This document shows positions 25,537-34,539 of a stretch of DNA of 64,000 nucleotides, piece by piece (position 1 is the stretch's first letter; each line of letters opens with the position of its first letter). The notes below the pieces were generated by a model that saw only the letters and a list, made by a program, of their open reading frames with translations, searched no databases and had not been told where the DNA came from. The position numbers and the translations under genes are program-made. The stretch spans positions 5,146,001 to 5,210,000 of the forward strand of contig NZ_CP108464.1 of the NCBI RefSeq assembly GCF_036226405.1, given 5' to 3'. Source of the DNA: Streptomyces sp. NBC_01260. GTDB taxonomy: Bacteria > Actinomycetota > Actinomycetes > Streptomycetales > Streptomycetaceae.

Positions 25537-27240
25537 TCAGCTCTCGCCGTCCCACCGGTAGACCGAGTAGACGTCCATGCAGTCGTCCTTGTCGGCGGCG
25601 TTGAGGTCGTCAGAGCCGTCCGGGAGATCGCCCGCCTTCGCCGCCGGATTCTTGTACGCGGTCCCGTCGCGCCAGTCCGCGCCGATGACCACGGTCAGCC
25701 CGCCCGCCTGCGGGTCGGCCTTGACCGCTGTATTCGGCAGTCCGAGTGCCTTGGCCACGGACAGCGCGTCGGACTTGCCCTGCTTGCCGTCCTCCTGCGG
25801 ATACAGAACCACCGTGTCCTTGCGCGGCGCCGTGGTCTGCGAGGCGGCGGCCTGGCTGAAGCCCTTGCCCTGCAGGGCCTCGGTGACGCTCCGGGCCCGG
25901 CCGGACACGGGCGCCTGGCCGGAGCCCGTGCCGTTGACCACGCTCAGGCCGAGGGTCTTGGGCGCCGCAGCGGGCGGACCCTTCGGCTTCGCGGAGGCCG
26001 ACGCCTTCGCGCCGGACTTGCCGTTCTTGTCGAAGGCCACGTCGTCACGGAGCATCTGCCACATCGTGTCGGCGGACTTCTCGACGGGAACGAGCCGGTC
26101 CCTGTCCTGCGACCACTCGACCGTCGGGATCGTCGTCATCGTGATGCGGTTGAGCGGCACGTTCTTGAGCTGCATCGACAGATCGAACAGCTTCTTCACC
26201 GTGCCGATCTCGTCGGAGACCCGGAGCGCCTTGGTGGCCGTCTCGGCCAGATTCATCAGCCGGCCGGCGTCGGACCACACGTTCTGCTCCTTGAGCGTGC
26301 GGAGCATCGAGTTCATGTACATGTGCTGTGCGCGGGCCCGGTTCTGGTCATTGCCGAACGCGTGCCGGGTACGCAGCCACTTCAGCGCGTCCTCACCCTT
26401 GACGGGCCACGTACCGGCGGGCAGCTTGAGGCCGGAGCCGCCGGGAACCATCCGGGTGGGCCGGTCCCACACGCCCGTCTTCACACAGACGTCGACGCCA
26501 CCGATCGAGTCCGCCATCGCCACCACACCGGCGAAGTCGATCATCATCCAGTGATTGATGTAGACGCCGGTCAGCTTCTCCCAGGTGGTGAGGGTGCAGC
26601 CCGGACCGCCGCGCTGGAGCGACTCGTTGATCGGCTTGTTGTCGCTGGGGGCGAACACCTCACCGGTCTTGGAGTCCTTGCACTCGGGGATGTGGAGGAT
26701 GGTGTCGCGCGGAATGCTGACCATCGAGGCGCTCTTCCGGTCCGCCGAGATGTGCAGCAGCATCTGGACGTCCGCCCGCGGCTTGTCACCGACGGTGTCC
26801 CGGCTGCCGCCGAGCTTCACGTTCGCCGCGCTGTTGCGGCTGTCCGAGCCGATCAGCAGGATGTTGAGGGGGGTCTCGCCGAGGGAGTTGGGCGGGGCCT
26901 CCTTGACGCCGCTGTCACCACTGCTGCGCTCGCTGCTGCGGATGTTGCTGTTGAGGTGCTGGTAGTAGAGGTATCCGGCGCCGGCCGTCCCGAGTATCAA
27001 CACCGCCAGCGTGAGCGCTGTCCAGCGGTACACGCGCCGCCTGCGGGACTTCTTGGCACGATTGGCCGACTTGCCGCGCCGGTGGTGCGTACCGCTGTCA
27101 CCGCCGTCATCGGCGGGATCGCCGGCAGGCGCCCGAGTGCCCGTACCGCCCTTCTCGTAGAGGCCGTCGTCCCAGCCGAGTTGACCGGCATGCCGGACCC
27201 GTGGTCGCGTTCCCTCCCCTGGTGTGCTGTTCCGTCCCAC
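25537..27240 (-). CDS. LCP family protein with LytR_C domain, paralogue 3
   Basis: A 567-aa LCP protein: cytoplasmic region of about 70 residues ending in a basic KKSRRRRVYRW stop-transfer signal, one transmembrane helix (about 73-93), LCP domain and LytR_C domain (starts near LGLSVVNGTGSGQAP). Motifs: NILLIGSDSRNS, RADVQMLLHI, SIPRDTILHIP and LKWLRTRHAF. The usual KLNAAYA is replaced by KPINESLQ. Cysteines in HIPEC, GPGCTL and VDVCVK recur at the same places in paralogues 4 and 5. The GTG at 27240 follows a G-rich Shine-Dalgarno. It starts 49 bases after the stop of paralogue 4, so the two are an operon. Confidence 0.9.
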   Translation of the reverse strand: MGRNSTPGEGTRPRVRHAGQLGWDDGLYEKGGTGTRAPAGDPADDGGDSGTHHRRGKSANRAKKSRRRRVYRWTALTLAVLILGTAGAGYLYYQHLNSNIRSSERSSGDSGVKEAPPNSLGETPLNILLIGSDSRNSAANVKLGGSRDTVGDKPRADVQMLLHISADRKSASMVSIPRDTILHIPECKDSKTGEVFAPSDNKPINESLQRGGPGCTLTTWEKLTGVYINHWMMIDFAGVVAMADSIGGVDVCVKTGVWDRPTRMVPGGSGLKLPAGTWPVKGEDALKWLRTRHAFGNDQNRARAQHMYMNSMLRTLKEQNVWSDAGRLMNLAETATKALRVSDEIGTVKKLFDLSMQLKNVPLNRITMTTIPTVEWSQDRDRLVPVEKSADTMWQMLRDDVAFDKNGKSGAKASASAKPKGPPAAAPKTLGLSVVNGTGSGQAPVSGRARSVTEALQGKGFSQAAASQTTAPRKDTVVLYPQEDGKQGKSDALSVAKALGLPNTAVKADPQAGGLTVVIGADWRDGTAYKNPAAKAGDLPDGSDDLNAADKDDCMDVYSVYRWDGES

Positions 27241-27289
27241 CGGGACCCCCCTGCTGCTCAGACTCGCGATATCGCGCGGTGACCCGGTG

Positions 27290-29071
27290 TCACTTGGCGC
27301 ACTCTGCCTTGTCGGCACTGGCCTTCGGAATGTCGATCTTGGCCGGACCGGTGATGGGAGTGCCGGCGCCCTTGAAGTCCGCCCCCAGCGTCAGCACCAT
27401 CGCCTGGAGACCTTCCGCATCGGCGGTGCCCTTCTTGAGCGCCGATCCGGGGAGCCCCATCATCGCGGCGAGTGCGCGGGCCTGGTCGGCCTGGTTCGGC
27501 GCGTACTCCAGCGTCGTCCTGGCGGCCTTCGCCGGGGCGTTGGACTTGTTCGTGGACTTGAGGACGCCCTTGGTGTTCTGCAGCCAGGTCACGGTCTGCT
27601 GGGCCCCGCCGGCGATCTTGCCGCCGTTGTAGACATCGACGCGTACGTCGGCGGCGGCGGCCTTGGTGCCCTTGAGGAGCGCGTCCTGCTTGCCCTTGGC
27701 CGCCTTCTTCTGCGCGGCCACCTCGGTCAGTGAGGTGTCCGCCTGCATCATCGAGAACAGCTGGGGCGCCTTCACCGGGTCCAGGACCACCGTGATCGGC
27801 TTGGGCTCGGCCGGGTTGTCGATCACCGGAAGCGTCACGAACGAGATGTTCTTCGTGTCGATCTTGGTGAGTTCCTTGGCGAGCGTGGTCAGCTTCGGCA
27901 CGGAGCCGATGGCCTTGTCGACCGTCAGGGCCTTCGTGGCCGCGTCCGCCAGCTTGAACAGCTTCGTCGGGCTGGTCAGGGTGTCGTCCGACTTCATCTG
28001 CCGGATCATCGATCCGATGAACTGCTGCTGGACCTTGATCCGGTCCAGGTCGCTCTGATTGCCGAAGCTGTGCCGGGTCCGTACGAAGGCCAGCGCCTGC
28101 TCGCCCTGGATCTTGCTCGGGCCCTCCGGCAGGTCGAGGTGGGAGTCCTTGTCCTTGACCGCCCTGGCGAGGCAGACCTTGACGCCACCGACGGCCGTGG
28201 ACAGTTCCTTGACCGCGTTGAAGTCGACCATCATGAAGTGGTCGACCTTCAGGCCGGTGATCTGCTTGACGGTTTCCATCGTGCAGCCCGGGTCACGGCC
28301 CTCCTGGCCGAGGCTGACGTTGAACCGGATGTTCTGGGTGCCCGGGATGACCTTCTCCGAGTTGTCCGGCTGCTTGGTCGTGCAGTCCGGGATGTCGGTG
28401 ATGAGGTCGCGGGGGATGCTCAGCGCCGTGGCGTTGGTGCGGTCCTTGGAGACGTGGAACAGGATGTTGGTGTCGGCGTGGCCGGTACTGCCCTTGTCGC
28501 CGTAGCCCTCATTGCCCTTGCCGGTGCGCTTGTCCGTACCGATGACCAATATGTTCAGGGGCGCGTTGGCGGTGACGACGTCCTTGTTGCCGGCGTTGCC
28601 GATGTCCACGGAGTTCAGGTTGCCGTTGAAGTGCTGGTACAGCGCGTAACCGCCGACCGAGACTCCGACGAGCAGGAAGGCCATCACGCCGCCCGTCCAG
28701 AGCAGCGCCTTCTTGCGGCGGGCCTTCGGGGCCTTGCGCTTGCGGCGGCCGGCGCTGTTCTCGTTCGAGGACGAGGACGAGCCCGATCCCTCCTGGCCGC
28801 GGGCCGAACGGCGACCGCCCTGCCTGGGCACTTCGCGGCTCGGACCGGCACCACGTCCGGCGCCGTCGCGCGGGGAGTCCCGCCGCCGGCCGCCGTCCTC
28901 GCGGACGGCGTCTCTGCGCCGGGAGCCGCGCGGGGCCGAAGTGCTCGGGCTGCCGCCCGAATCCCCTCCGGATTGGTTCAGTCGCAGTTCGTAGTCGCCG
29001 GTGTCCGGGTTGAGGACCCATTGGTCTGCGGGATCGATGTTCTCCGCCCGCCCACGGCTTTGTGCATCCAC
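27290..29071 (-). CDS. LCP family protein with LytR_C domain, paralogue 4
   Basis: A 593-aa LCP protein with a 120-residue cytoplasmic N terminus rich in Arg, Gly and Ser, a transmembrane helix (about 127-147), LCP domain and LytR_C domain (from VRVDVYNGGKIAGG). Motifs: NILVIGTDKRTG, HADTNILFHV, SIPRDLITDIP and LAFVRTRHSF. The Cys positions DIPDC, DPGCTM and VKVCLA match paralogues 3 and 5 and suggest a disulfide. The N-terminal tail begins with a short segment (ADQWVLNPDTGDYELRL) seen in actinobacterial LCP proteins. The GTG at 29071 has GGAGG eleven bases upstream. Upstream 224 bases carry its promoter. Confidence 0.9.
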   Translation of the reverse strand: MDAQSRGRAENIDPADQWVLNPDTGDYELRLNQSGGDSGGSPSTSAPRGSRRRDAVREDGGRRRDSPRDGAGRGAGPSREVPRQGGRRSARGQEGSGSSSSSNENSAGRRKRKAPKARRKKALLWTGGVMAFLLVGVSVGGYALYQHFNGNLNSVDIGNAGNKDVVTANAPLNILVIGTDKRTGKGNEGYGDKGSTGHADTNILFHVSKDRTNATALSIPRDLITDIPDCTTKQPDNSEKVIPGTQNIRFNVSLGQEGRDPGCTMETVKQITGLKVDHFMMVDFNAVKELSTAVGGVKVCLARAVKDKDSHLDLPEGPSKIQGEQALAFVRTRHSFGNQSDLDRIKVQQQFIGSMIRQMKSDDTLTSPTKLFKLADAATKALTVDKAIGSVPKLTTLAKELTKIDTKNISFVTLPVIDNPAEPKPITVVLDPVKAPQLFSMMQADTSLTEVAAQKKAAKGKQDALLKGTKAAAADVRVDVYNGGKIAGGAQQTVTWLQNTKGVLKSTNKSNAPAKAARTTLEYAPNQADQARALAAMMGLPGSALKKGTADAEGLQAMVLTLGADFKGAGTPITGPAKIDIPKASADKAECAK

Positions 29072-29295
29072 GGTTGCTTGAGTCCTCCGTCGGTGCCACG
29101 CGAGGCGCCTTCCCCGATAAGGCGCTCAATCTTTCGCTCCGGAAGTGCTCGGCCCGAGGGCCGGTAGCAACCGGATCGCGTCACACTATCCGTCCAGTTC
29201 GGCGCCGAGCGATGGGCGTGACACATTCCACGCCCCTTACAAGCGGGCATTCTTCCCATTGCACGCCGAACGTTGATGTCCGCTTGGTAATTGCT

Positions 29296-30789
29296 TTACT
29301 GCTTGCACAGGTCGGTCGCCGCGTTGTTGCCCGAATAGGTGGGGGTGGGACTGGGGGCAGGGGCGCCCGCAGCACCCGATTTCCCGCCCGTGGGCCCCTT
29401 GCCGGACCGGCTGTTGCCGTCTTCGTCCTGTGAATGTTCTGAACCCTCCCCGTCGCCGCTGTTCTTGCCGTCGTCACCGTTGAGCTGATCTGCCGGAACC
29501 ACCGCGAGTGGCTTGTCGTCGCGCAGTTGCTTGAAGAGCCGGTCCGCAGCGGGCTGTACCAGTTCGTCCCGGTTTCGGTTGGCGGCGTACGGCTGCCGGG
29601 GCACGGTCAGGAACTGAACCTTGTCCGTCGGTACGTTGCGCATGCCGCGTACCAGTTCGTAGAGGTCCTTCAGGGTGTCCAGCCCCGGGTCGGTGGTCAG
29701 CGCCTTCGTCGCCGCGTCCAGCACCGGGTAGAGCCGGGTCGGATTGAGCAGCACGCCGTTGCTCTGGACCTTGTTGACGAGCGCGCCCAGGAACTGCTGC
29801 TGGCGGTCCATCCGTTCGGTGTCGCTGCCGTTGCCGATCGACTTGCGGACCCGTACGTACCCCAGCGCCTGCTCGCCGTCGAGCTTCTGGCGGCCGGACG
29901 GGAGTTTGAGGTGGGCCGCGGTGTCGTTGATCGGCTCCTTGAGGCACATCTCGACACCGTTCACCGCGTCGACCATGTCCTTGAAGCCGTTGAAGTCGAC
30001 GACCATGTAGTGGTCGATGCGGACGCCCGTCATCTTCTCGACGGTGCGGATGGTGCAGGCGGTTCCACCGAACTCGAAAGCCCAGTTGAACTGGGCGAAC
30101 TGCGGCTTGCTGGCGGTTTTGTCCGGCTTGTGGCAGGCCGGGATGTTCGCCATCAGATCGCGTGGGATGGACATCGCGGTGGCGCTTTTCCGGTTCGCGG
30201 CCAGGTGCAGCAGGATCGTGGTGTCCGAGCGCTGGCTGCCACCGTCGTCGCGGCCGTACTTGCGGTTGTCCCCGGCCCGGCTGTCGGAGCCGATGAGCAG
30301 GATGTTCTCCGCGTCATGGACGACGGACGCGGGGCGCTCCTTCTCGTACGCCTTGAGCTCGGCGGCCGCGGAGGTGTCCGTCCTGATGTTGCCGTCGAGC
30401 TTCTTGTACAGCCACCAGCCGGTGCCCGCGGCGACGAGGACGACGAACGAGGCCCCGAGCGCGGTCCAGCGCAGCCAGTGCCGCTTGCGCTTGACGGTGA
30501 TGCCGAGGGCCGGACCCGGCCCGGAGCCCGCAGGCGGCGGGCCGTTCGAAGAGCCGTCGCCCGGTCCGCTGCGCGTCTCGCCGCCCGGGGCGCTGCCGGG
30601 GGCACTCGCGGGGGTGTCCTGCGAAGCGCGCTCGGATGCGTCCTGCGCGGCGTTCTCCGAGGCGATTTCAGGCGCCGGCTTCTCGCCGCGCTCCGCATGG
30701 GGCGACCCGTCCGGCGTCTCGTCCCCGCCTGCGGCCGAGTTGTCGGGATCGGTCGGAGTGCCGCCACTTTCGGTCACGTCTGCGTCCAT
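29296..30789 (-). CDS. LCP family protein, paralogue 5, no LytR_C
   Basis: A 497-aa LCP protein: acidic Pro/Ala/Ser-rich cytoplasmic N terminus of about 105 residues, transmembrane helix (about 108-128), LCP domain to about 435, then a disordered Gly/Asp/Ser tail ending in DLCKQ instead of a LytR_C domain. Motifs: NILLIGSDSRAGD, SDTTILLHL, SIPRDLMANIP and LGYVRVRKSI. The KLNAAYA position reads QFNWAFEFGG. Cysteines in NIPAC, TACTIR and VEMCLK align with paralogues 3 and 4. The ATG at 30789 starts MDADVTESGG. A 224-base gap separates it from paralogue 4. Confidence 0.9.
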   Translation of the reverse strand: MDADVTESGGTPTDPDNSAAGGDETPDGSPHAERGEKPAPEIASENAAQDASERASQDTPASAPGSAPGGETRSGPGDGSSNGPPPAGSGPGPALGITVKRKRHWLRWTALGASFVVLVAAGTGWWLYKKLDGNIRTDTSAAAELKAYEKERPASVVHDAENILLIGSDSRAGDNRKYGRDDGGSQRSDTTILLHLAANRKSATAMSIPRDLMANIPACHKPDKTASKPQFAQFNWAFEFGGTACTIRTVEKMTGVRIDHYMVVDFNGFKDMVDAVNGVEMCLKEPINDTAAHLKLPSGRQKLDGEQALGYVRVRKSIGNGSDTERMDRQQQFLGALVNKVQSNGVLLNPTRLYPVLDAATKALTTDPGLDTLKDLYELVRGMRNVPTDKVQFLTVPRQPYAANRNRDELVQPAADRLFKQLRDDKPLAVVPADQLNGDDGKNSGDGEGSEHSQDEDGNSRSGKGPTGGKSGAAGAPAPSPTPTYSGNNAATDLCKQ

Positions 30790-31009
30790 CCTTCACGTTC
30801 GGCGGCGCGATGGGCCGTCGGTTGCAGAAGTAGACGGCTGAACCTCACGCTTGGTTGTGCCTTGAGTGGTCTGTACCGCAGATCATGTACCGGAGTTGAA
30901 GCCCAGCCCGGAGGGCTCGGCCCACGATGGGCCGGACGGGTGGCCCTCGGACCGCTTGTCGTACCGCGGCGCCCCGCTGCCGCGCGGAGCGCCGTCGCGC
31001 AGGCCGCTG

Positions 31010-31759
31010 TCACACGGTCCGGGTGACCCGCTCGCTCTCGACGCGCTGCGCCAGACCGTCCTCGCCCAGCTCCCCGAGGTGCCGGCACAGGACCACGGAA
31101 CCCCCGGTCGCCAGCGGCGCGAAGAGTCCGGCGCTGAGGCCGTCCCAGGTGTCGTACGAACGTCCCGAGAGCAGCCGCGATCCGGCGCCCAGGCCCAGCG
31201 CGGCACCGTCCTCGCGGGCCCGCGCGACCAGCTGCGCCGAGCTGAGCGCGATATCGTCCACGGTCAGCGCCGGGGCCTCCGGGTCCACCGGGGCGAACGG
31301 CGCGAACCGGTCGCCCTGGCCCGGCACCTCCACCGCGTAGTCCGAGAAGCCCTCGGGCGGCTGCGGGAACCTGCCGCCCATCGGGCGCAGCGCCAGCGCG
31401 ATCCGCTCACCGCGGCAGGCCCGCGCCGCCTCCAGCGTGTCCGGTCCGGTGACGACGAGGTCGGCGGCAGCGGGGTCACCCTGCACCTCGGCGACGACGC
31501 CGACCGAGGAGCAGGCGAGCAGCCAGACCGCGGACTGCCAGTGGGCGGGGAGCAGCAGCGCGAGCCGGTCGCCGGGCTCCGCGGCGAGGTCGCCCTGCAG
31601 CAGGTTGGCGGTCTTGGCCACCCAATTGGCGAAGGTGGCCACCGACAGTTCGACGCGTTCTCCGGTGGCGTCGTCGTAGAAAGTGACCATGGGGCGGGCC
31701 GGGTCCGCGGCAAGCGCGGAACGCAGCAGGTCGGCAGGGGTGCGGTCGCTGGCGTTCAT
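31010..31759 (-). CDS. TIGR03089-type protein
   Basis: A 249-aa protein resembling the N-terminal part of AMP-forming acyl-CoA synthetases, matching my recollection of the actinobacterial TIGR03089 family. It has PMVTFYDDATGERVELS, ATFANWVAKTANLLQ and ALLLPAHWQSAVWLL as in ligase N-terminal domains, but lacks the P-loop signature and the C-terminal domain, so it is probably not a full ligase. In mycobacteria the related gene also sits beside an LCP gene. It is divergent from the amidase gene. Role unknown. Confidence 0.75.
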   Translation of the reverse strand: MNASDRTPADLLRSALAADPARPMVTFYDDATGERVELSVATFANWVAKTANLLQGDLAAEPGDRLALLLPAHWQSAVWLLACSSVGVVAEVQGDPAAADLVVTGPDTLEAARACRGERIALALRPMGGRFPQPPEGFSDYAVEVPGQGDRFAPFAPVDPEAPALTVDDIALSSAQLVARAREDGAALGLGAGSRLLSGRSYDTWDGLSAGLFAPLATGGSVVLCRHLGELGEDGLAQRVESERVTRTV

Positions 31760-31897
31760 CCGCGCAAGGGTACGGGGCGGTGGCGGGCCGGGCCGGGTGC
31801 GGCGGGTACCTCGTACACCGGTTCGGCAGACGGGCCGTCAATTGCCGGAAGAAACACCAGTCGCCGGAGTTGTCTGATTGTGCCCAGGATCATCTGT

Positions 31898-33223
31898 ATG
31901 CGTGCCTTCATTGCATCCTCCATAGGTGTCACCTGCGCGGCAGCCCTCGTGCTGCCGCTCGCCGCGCCCGCGGGCGCCGCCCCCGACACCCCCGCCCACT
32001 CGACCACCGCGGGCTCCGCGCCCGCCGAGGCGTCCGAGCCCGCCGCGCTCCCCGGTTCGACGCAGTCGCTGGCCCTGGCCCCGCTGTCCGCCACCTCCGC
32101 GCGGGCCACCGGTGAACCCGCTCCAGCGGCCGGACAAGGGCTGACCGAGCGCGACGTCCACGCGTTCTCGATGGTCGGCGTCGTCTGGGACGACGTGAAC
32201 ACCGAACTCCACGGCACCGCCCAGGTCCGTACCCGCTCCACCGGCACCGGCCGCTGGTCCGGCTGGCAGGACCTGGAGACGCACAATGCCGAGCACTCCG
32301 CCGACCCCGGCACCGCCGAACGCGAGTCGGGTGCCGTCCGGGGTTCCACCGCCCCGCTCTGGGTCGGCGCATCCGACGGCGTCCAGGTCCGGGTGAACCC
32401 CGAGGCCCCCGGCACCCGGGACGCCTCCGCCACCCCCGTACCGCTGCCCGCCGGGCTGCACCTCGAACTCGTCGACCCCGGCGAGGACCCGCAGGAGCTC
32501 CCCGCCACCGGCGCCGCCGGCGCCGACCGCGCCGCACCGGAGGGCGCCACCGCGCTCCCCGCCCTGAGCCGGTCCGCGACCGACGCGGCCGCCGGCTACG
32601 CGCCGGGCGCCAAGCCGTACATCGGGCCCCGCCCGCGCATCATCACCCGCAAGGGCTGGGGTGCCGACGAGAAGATCCGCGAACGCGCCTTCGCGTACAC
32701 CAAGACCGTCAAGGCGGCCTTCATCCACCACAGCGCCACCGGCAACAACTACGCCTGCTCCCAGGCGCCCTCGGTGCTGCGCGGCATCTACCGGTACCAC
32801 GTCAAGAGCAACGGCTGGCGGGACATCGGCTACAACTTCGCCGTCGACAGGTGCGGAAACATCTACGAGGGCCGGGCCGGCGGCGTGACGAAGGCCGTCA
32901 TGGGCGCGCACACCCTCGGCTTCAACACCAACACCATGGGCATCGCGGTGCTCGGGACCTTCAGCAACTCCGACCCGCCCGCCGCGGCGGTCGACGCCGT
33001 CGCGGAGCTCACCGCCTGGAAGCTCGGTCTCTTCGAGGCCAATCCGAAGGGCAAGGTGAACCTGGTCTCGGCCGGAAGCAACAAGTACAAGAAGGGCAAG
33101 GTGGTCGAACTCAACGTCATCTCCGGCCACCGGGACGGTTTCGCAACCGAATGCCCCGGAGCACGTCTCTACAAGAAGCTCGGCACGACCCGGACCAGTT
33201 CGGCCCGGCTCCAGGGCCGCTGA
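31898..33223 (+). CDS. secreted N-acetylmuramoyl-L-alanine amidase, PGRP type
   Basis: A 441-aa exported enzyme predicted to cleave the amide between muramic acid and the stem peptide. Residues 1-27 are a signal peptide (SSIGVTCAAALVLPLAAPAGA) with an AxA cleavage site. An Ala/Pro-rich linker and a beta-rich segment (MVGVVWDD, WSGWQDLE) follow, and the PGRP/amidase_2 domain spans about residues 245-430. Zinc ligands are the His in FIHHSATG, the His in ISGHRDG and the Cys in TECPG; the Tyr in RYHVKSNGWRDIGYNF is also conserved. AGGA lies eight bases before the ATG at 31898; the frame is open much further upstream but only shadows the gene on the other strand. Confidence 0.9.
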   Translation: MRAFIASSIGVTCAAALVLPLAAPAGAAPDTPAHSTTAGSAPAEASEPAALPGSTQSLALAPLSATSARATGEPAPAAGQGLTERDVHAFSMVGVVWDDVNTELHGTAQVRTRSTGTGRWSGWQDLETHNAEHSADPGTAERESGAVRGSTAPLWVGASDGVQVRVNPEAPGTRDASATPVPLPAGLHLELVDPGEDPQELPATGAAGADRAAPEGATALPALSRSATDAAAGYAPGAKPYIGPRPRIITRKGWGADEKIRERAFAYTKTVKAAFIHHSATGNNYACSQAPSVLRGIYRYHVKSNGWRDIGYNFAVDRCGNIYEGRAGGVTKAVMGAHTLGFNTNTMGIAVLGTFSNSDPPAAAVDAVAELTAWKLGLFEANPKGKVNLVSAGSNKYKKGKVVELNVISGHRDGFATECPGARLYKKLGTTRTSSARLQGR

Positions 33224-33357
33224 CGGGGAAGGAGACGAAGGGCGCCGTCGGCGCCCGGGGCCTGCTGCGGGCTGCTGACCAAGGACACTCCGTCCGGTCT
33301 GCATAAACTGGCCAGCCGAAACCAGGCCCGGCCCCAGCAGGAAGCAGAGACAGTGCT

Positions 33358-34449
33358 GTGACAGAGGCAAAAGAAGCGATTCTCCTGGTCGGCGGCAAGG
33401 GAACCCGGCTGCGCCCGCTCACGGTGCACACCCCGAAACCCATGGTTCCGGCAGCAGGCGTCCCCTTCCTCACGCACCAACTGGCGCGTGCACGGGCCGC
33501 CGGGGTCGAGCACATCGTCCTCGCGACGTCGTACCTGGCGGAGGTCTTCGAGCCGCACTTCGGTGACGGTTCGGAACTCGGCCTCCACATCGAGTACGTC
33601 ACCGAACGCGAACCGCTCGGCACCGGCGGCGCCATCCGCAACGTCGCGGCACGGCTCACCTCCGGCCCGGACGAACCCGTCCTCATCTTCAACGGCGACA
33701 TCCTCACCGGCCTCGACATCCGGGCGCTGGTCACCTCGCACGCCGACTCCGGGGCCGACGTCTCGCTCCACCTCACCCGGGTCGACGACCCCCGCGCCTT
33801 CGGCCTCGTCCCGACGGACGACACCGGCCGGGTCACCGCGTTCCTGGAGAAGCCGCAGACCCCCGAGGAGATCGTCACCGACCAGGTGAACGCGGGGGCG
33901 TACATCTTCCGCCGTTCGGTCATCGACACCATCGAGGCCGGCCGCCCGGTCTCGGTGGAGCGCGAGACCTTCCCCGGACTGCTCGCCTCCGGCGCCCATC
34001 TCCAGGGCATGGTCGACTCCACGTACTGGCTGGATCTCGGCACCCCGCAGGCCTTCATACGCGGTTCCGCCGACCTGGTGCTGGGCCGCGCCCCCTCCCC
34101 GGCCGTCCCCGGCCGGTGCGGCGACCGGCTCGTGCTGCCGACGGCCTCCGTCGCCCCCGACGCCAAACTCACCGGCGGTACGGTCATCGGCGCCGACGCC
34201 GTCATCGGCGCGGGCGCCAGGATCGAGGGCTCCACCGTGCTGGCGGGCGCGGTCGTCGAACCGGGAGCGGTGATCACGGACTCCCTGGTCGGAGCAGGTG
34301 CCAGGATCGGCAGCCGTACGGTGCTGGCCGGCGCGGTCATCGGCGACGGGGCCAAGGTCGGCGCCGACAACGAACTGCGCGACGGCATCCGGATCTGGTG
34401 CGGGGCACACCTGCCCGCCGCGTCGGTGCGCTTCTCCTCGGACGAATGA
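33358..34449 (+). CDS. sugar-1-phosphate nucleotidylyltransferase, probably GDP-mannose pyrophosphorylase
   Basis: A 363-aa enzyme that joins a sugar-1-phosphate to a nucleotide. The N-terminal domain has the signature ILLVGGKGTRLRPLT with the catalytic Arg/Lys, PKPMVPAAGVPF, the metal-binding Asp in IFNGDIL, and EKPQTP. The C-terminal third is a left-handed beta-helix of hexapeptide repeats (VIGADAVIGAGARIEGS). Genes for phosphomannose isomerase and phosphomannomutase lie in the same region, so mannose-1-phosphate guanylyltransferase is likely; an RmlA-like or glucose-1-phosphate activity cannot be excluded. GTG start with AGGAAG upstream. A short GGGCGCC hairpin at about 33239 separates it from the amidase. 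Confidence 0.85.
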   Translation: MTEAKEAILLVGGKGTRLRPLTVHTPKPMVPAAGVPFLTHQLARARAAGVEHIVLATSYLAEVFEPHFGDGSELGLHIEYVTEREPLGTGGAIRNVAARLTSGPDEPVLIFNGDILTGLDIRALVTSHADSGADVSLHLTRVDDPRAFGLVPTDDTGRVTAFLEKPQTPEEIVTDQVNAGAYIFRRSVIDTIEAGRPVSVERETFPGLLASGAHLQGMVDSTYWLDLGTPQAFIRGSADLVLGRAPSPAVPGRCGDRLVLPTASVAPDAKLTGGTVIGADAVIGAGARIEGSTVLAGAVVEPGAVITDSLVGAGARIGSRTVLAGAVIGDGAKVGADNELRDGIRIWCGAHLPAASVRFSSDE

Positions 34450-34539
34450 CCGGGGCGAGCCACTCCTCCCAGGACACCCCGACTGGCCGGAATCAGCCGT
34501 ACTCTCGACAGGCACCCCCGACTACCGAGGACCTCACCC

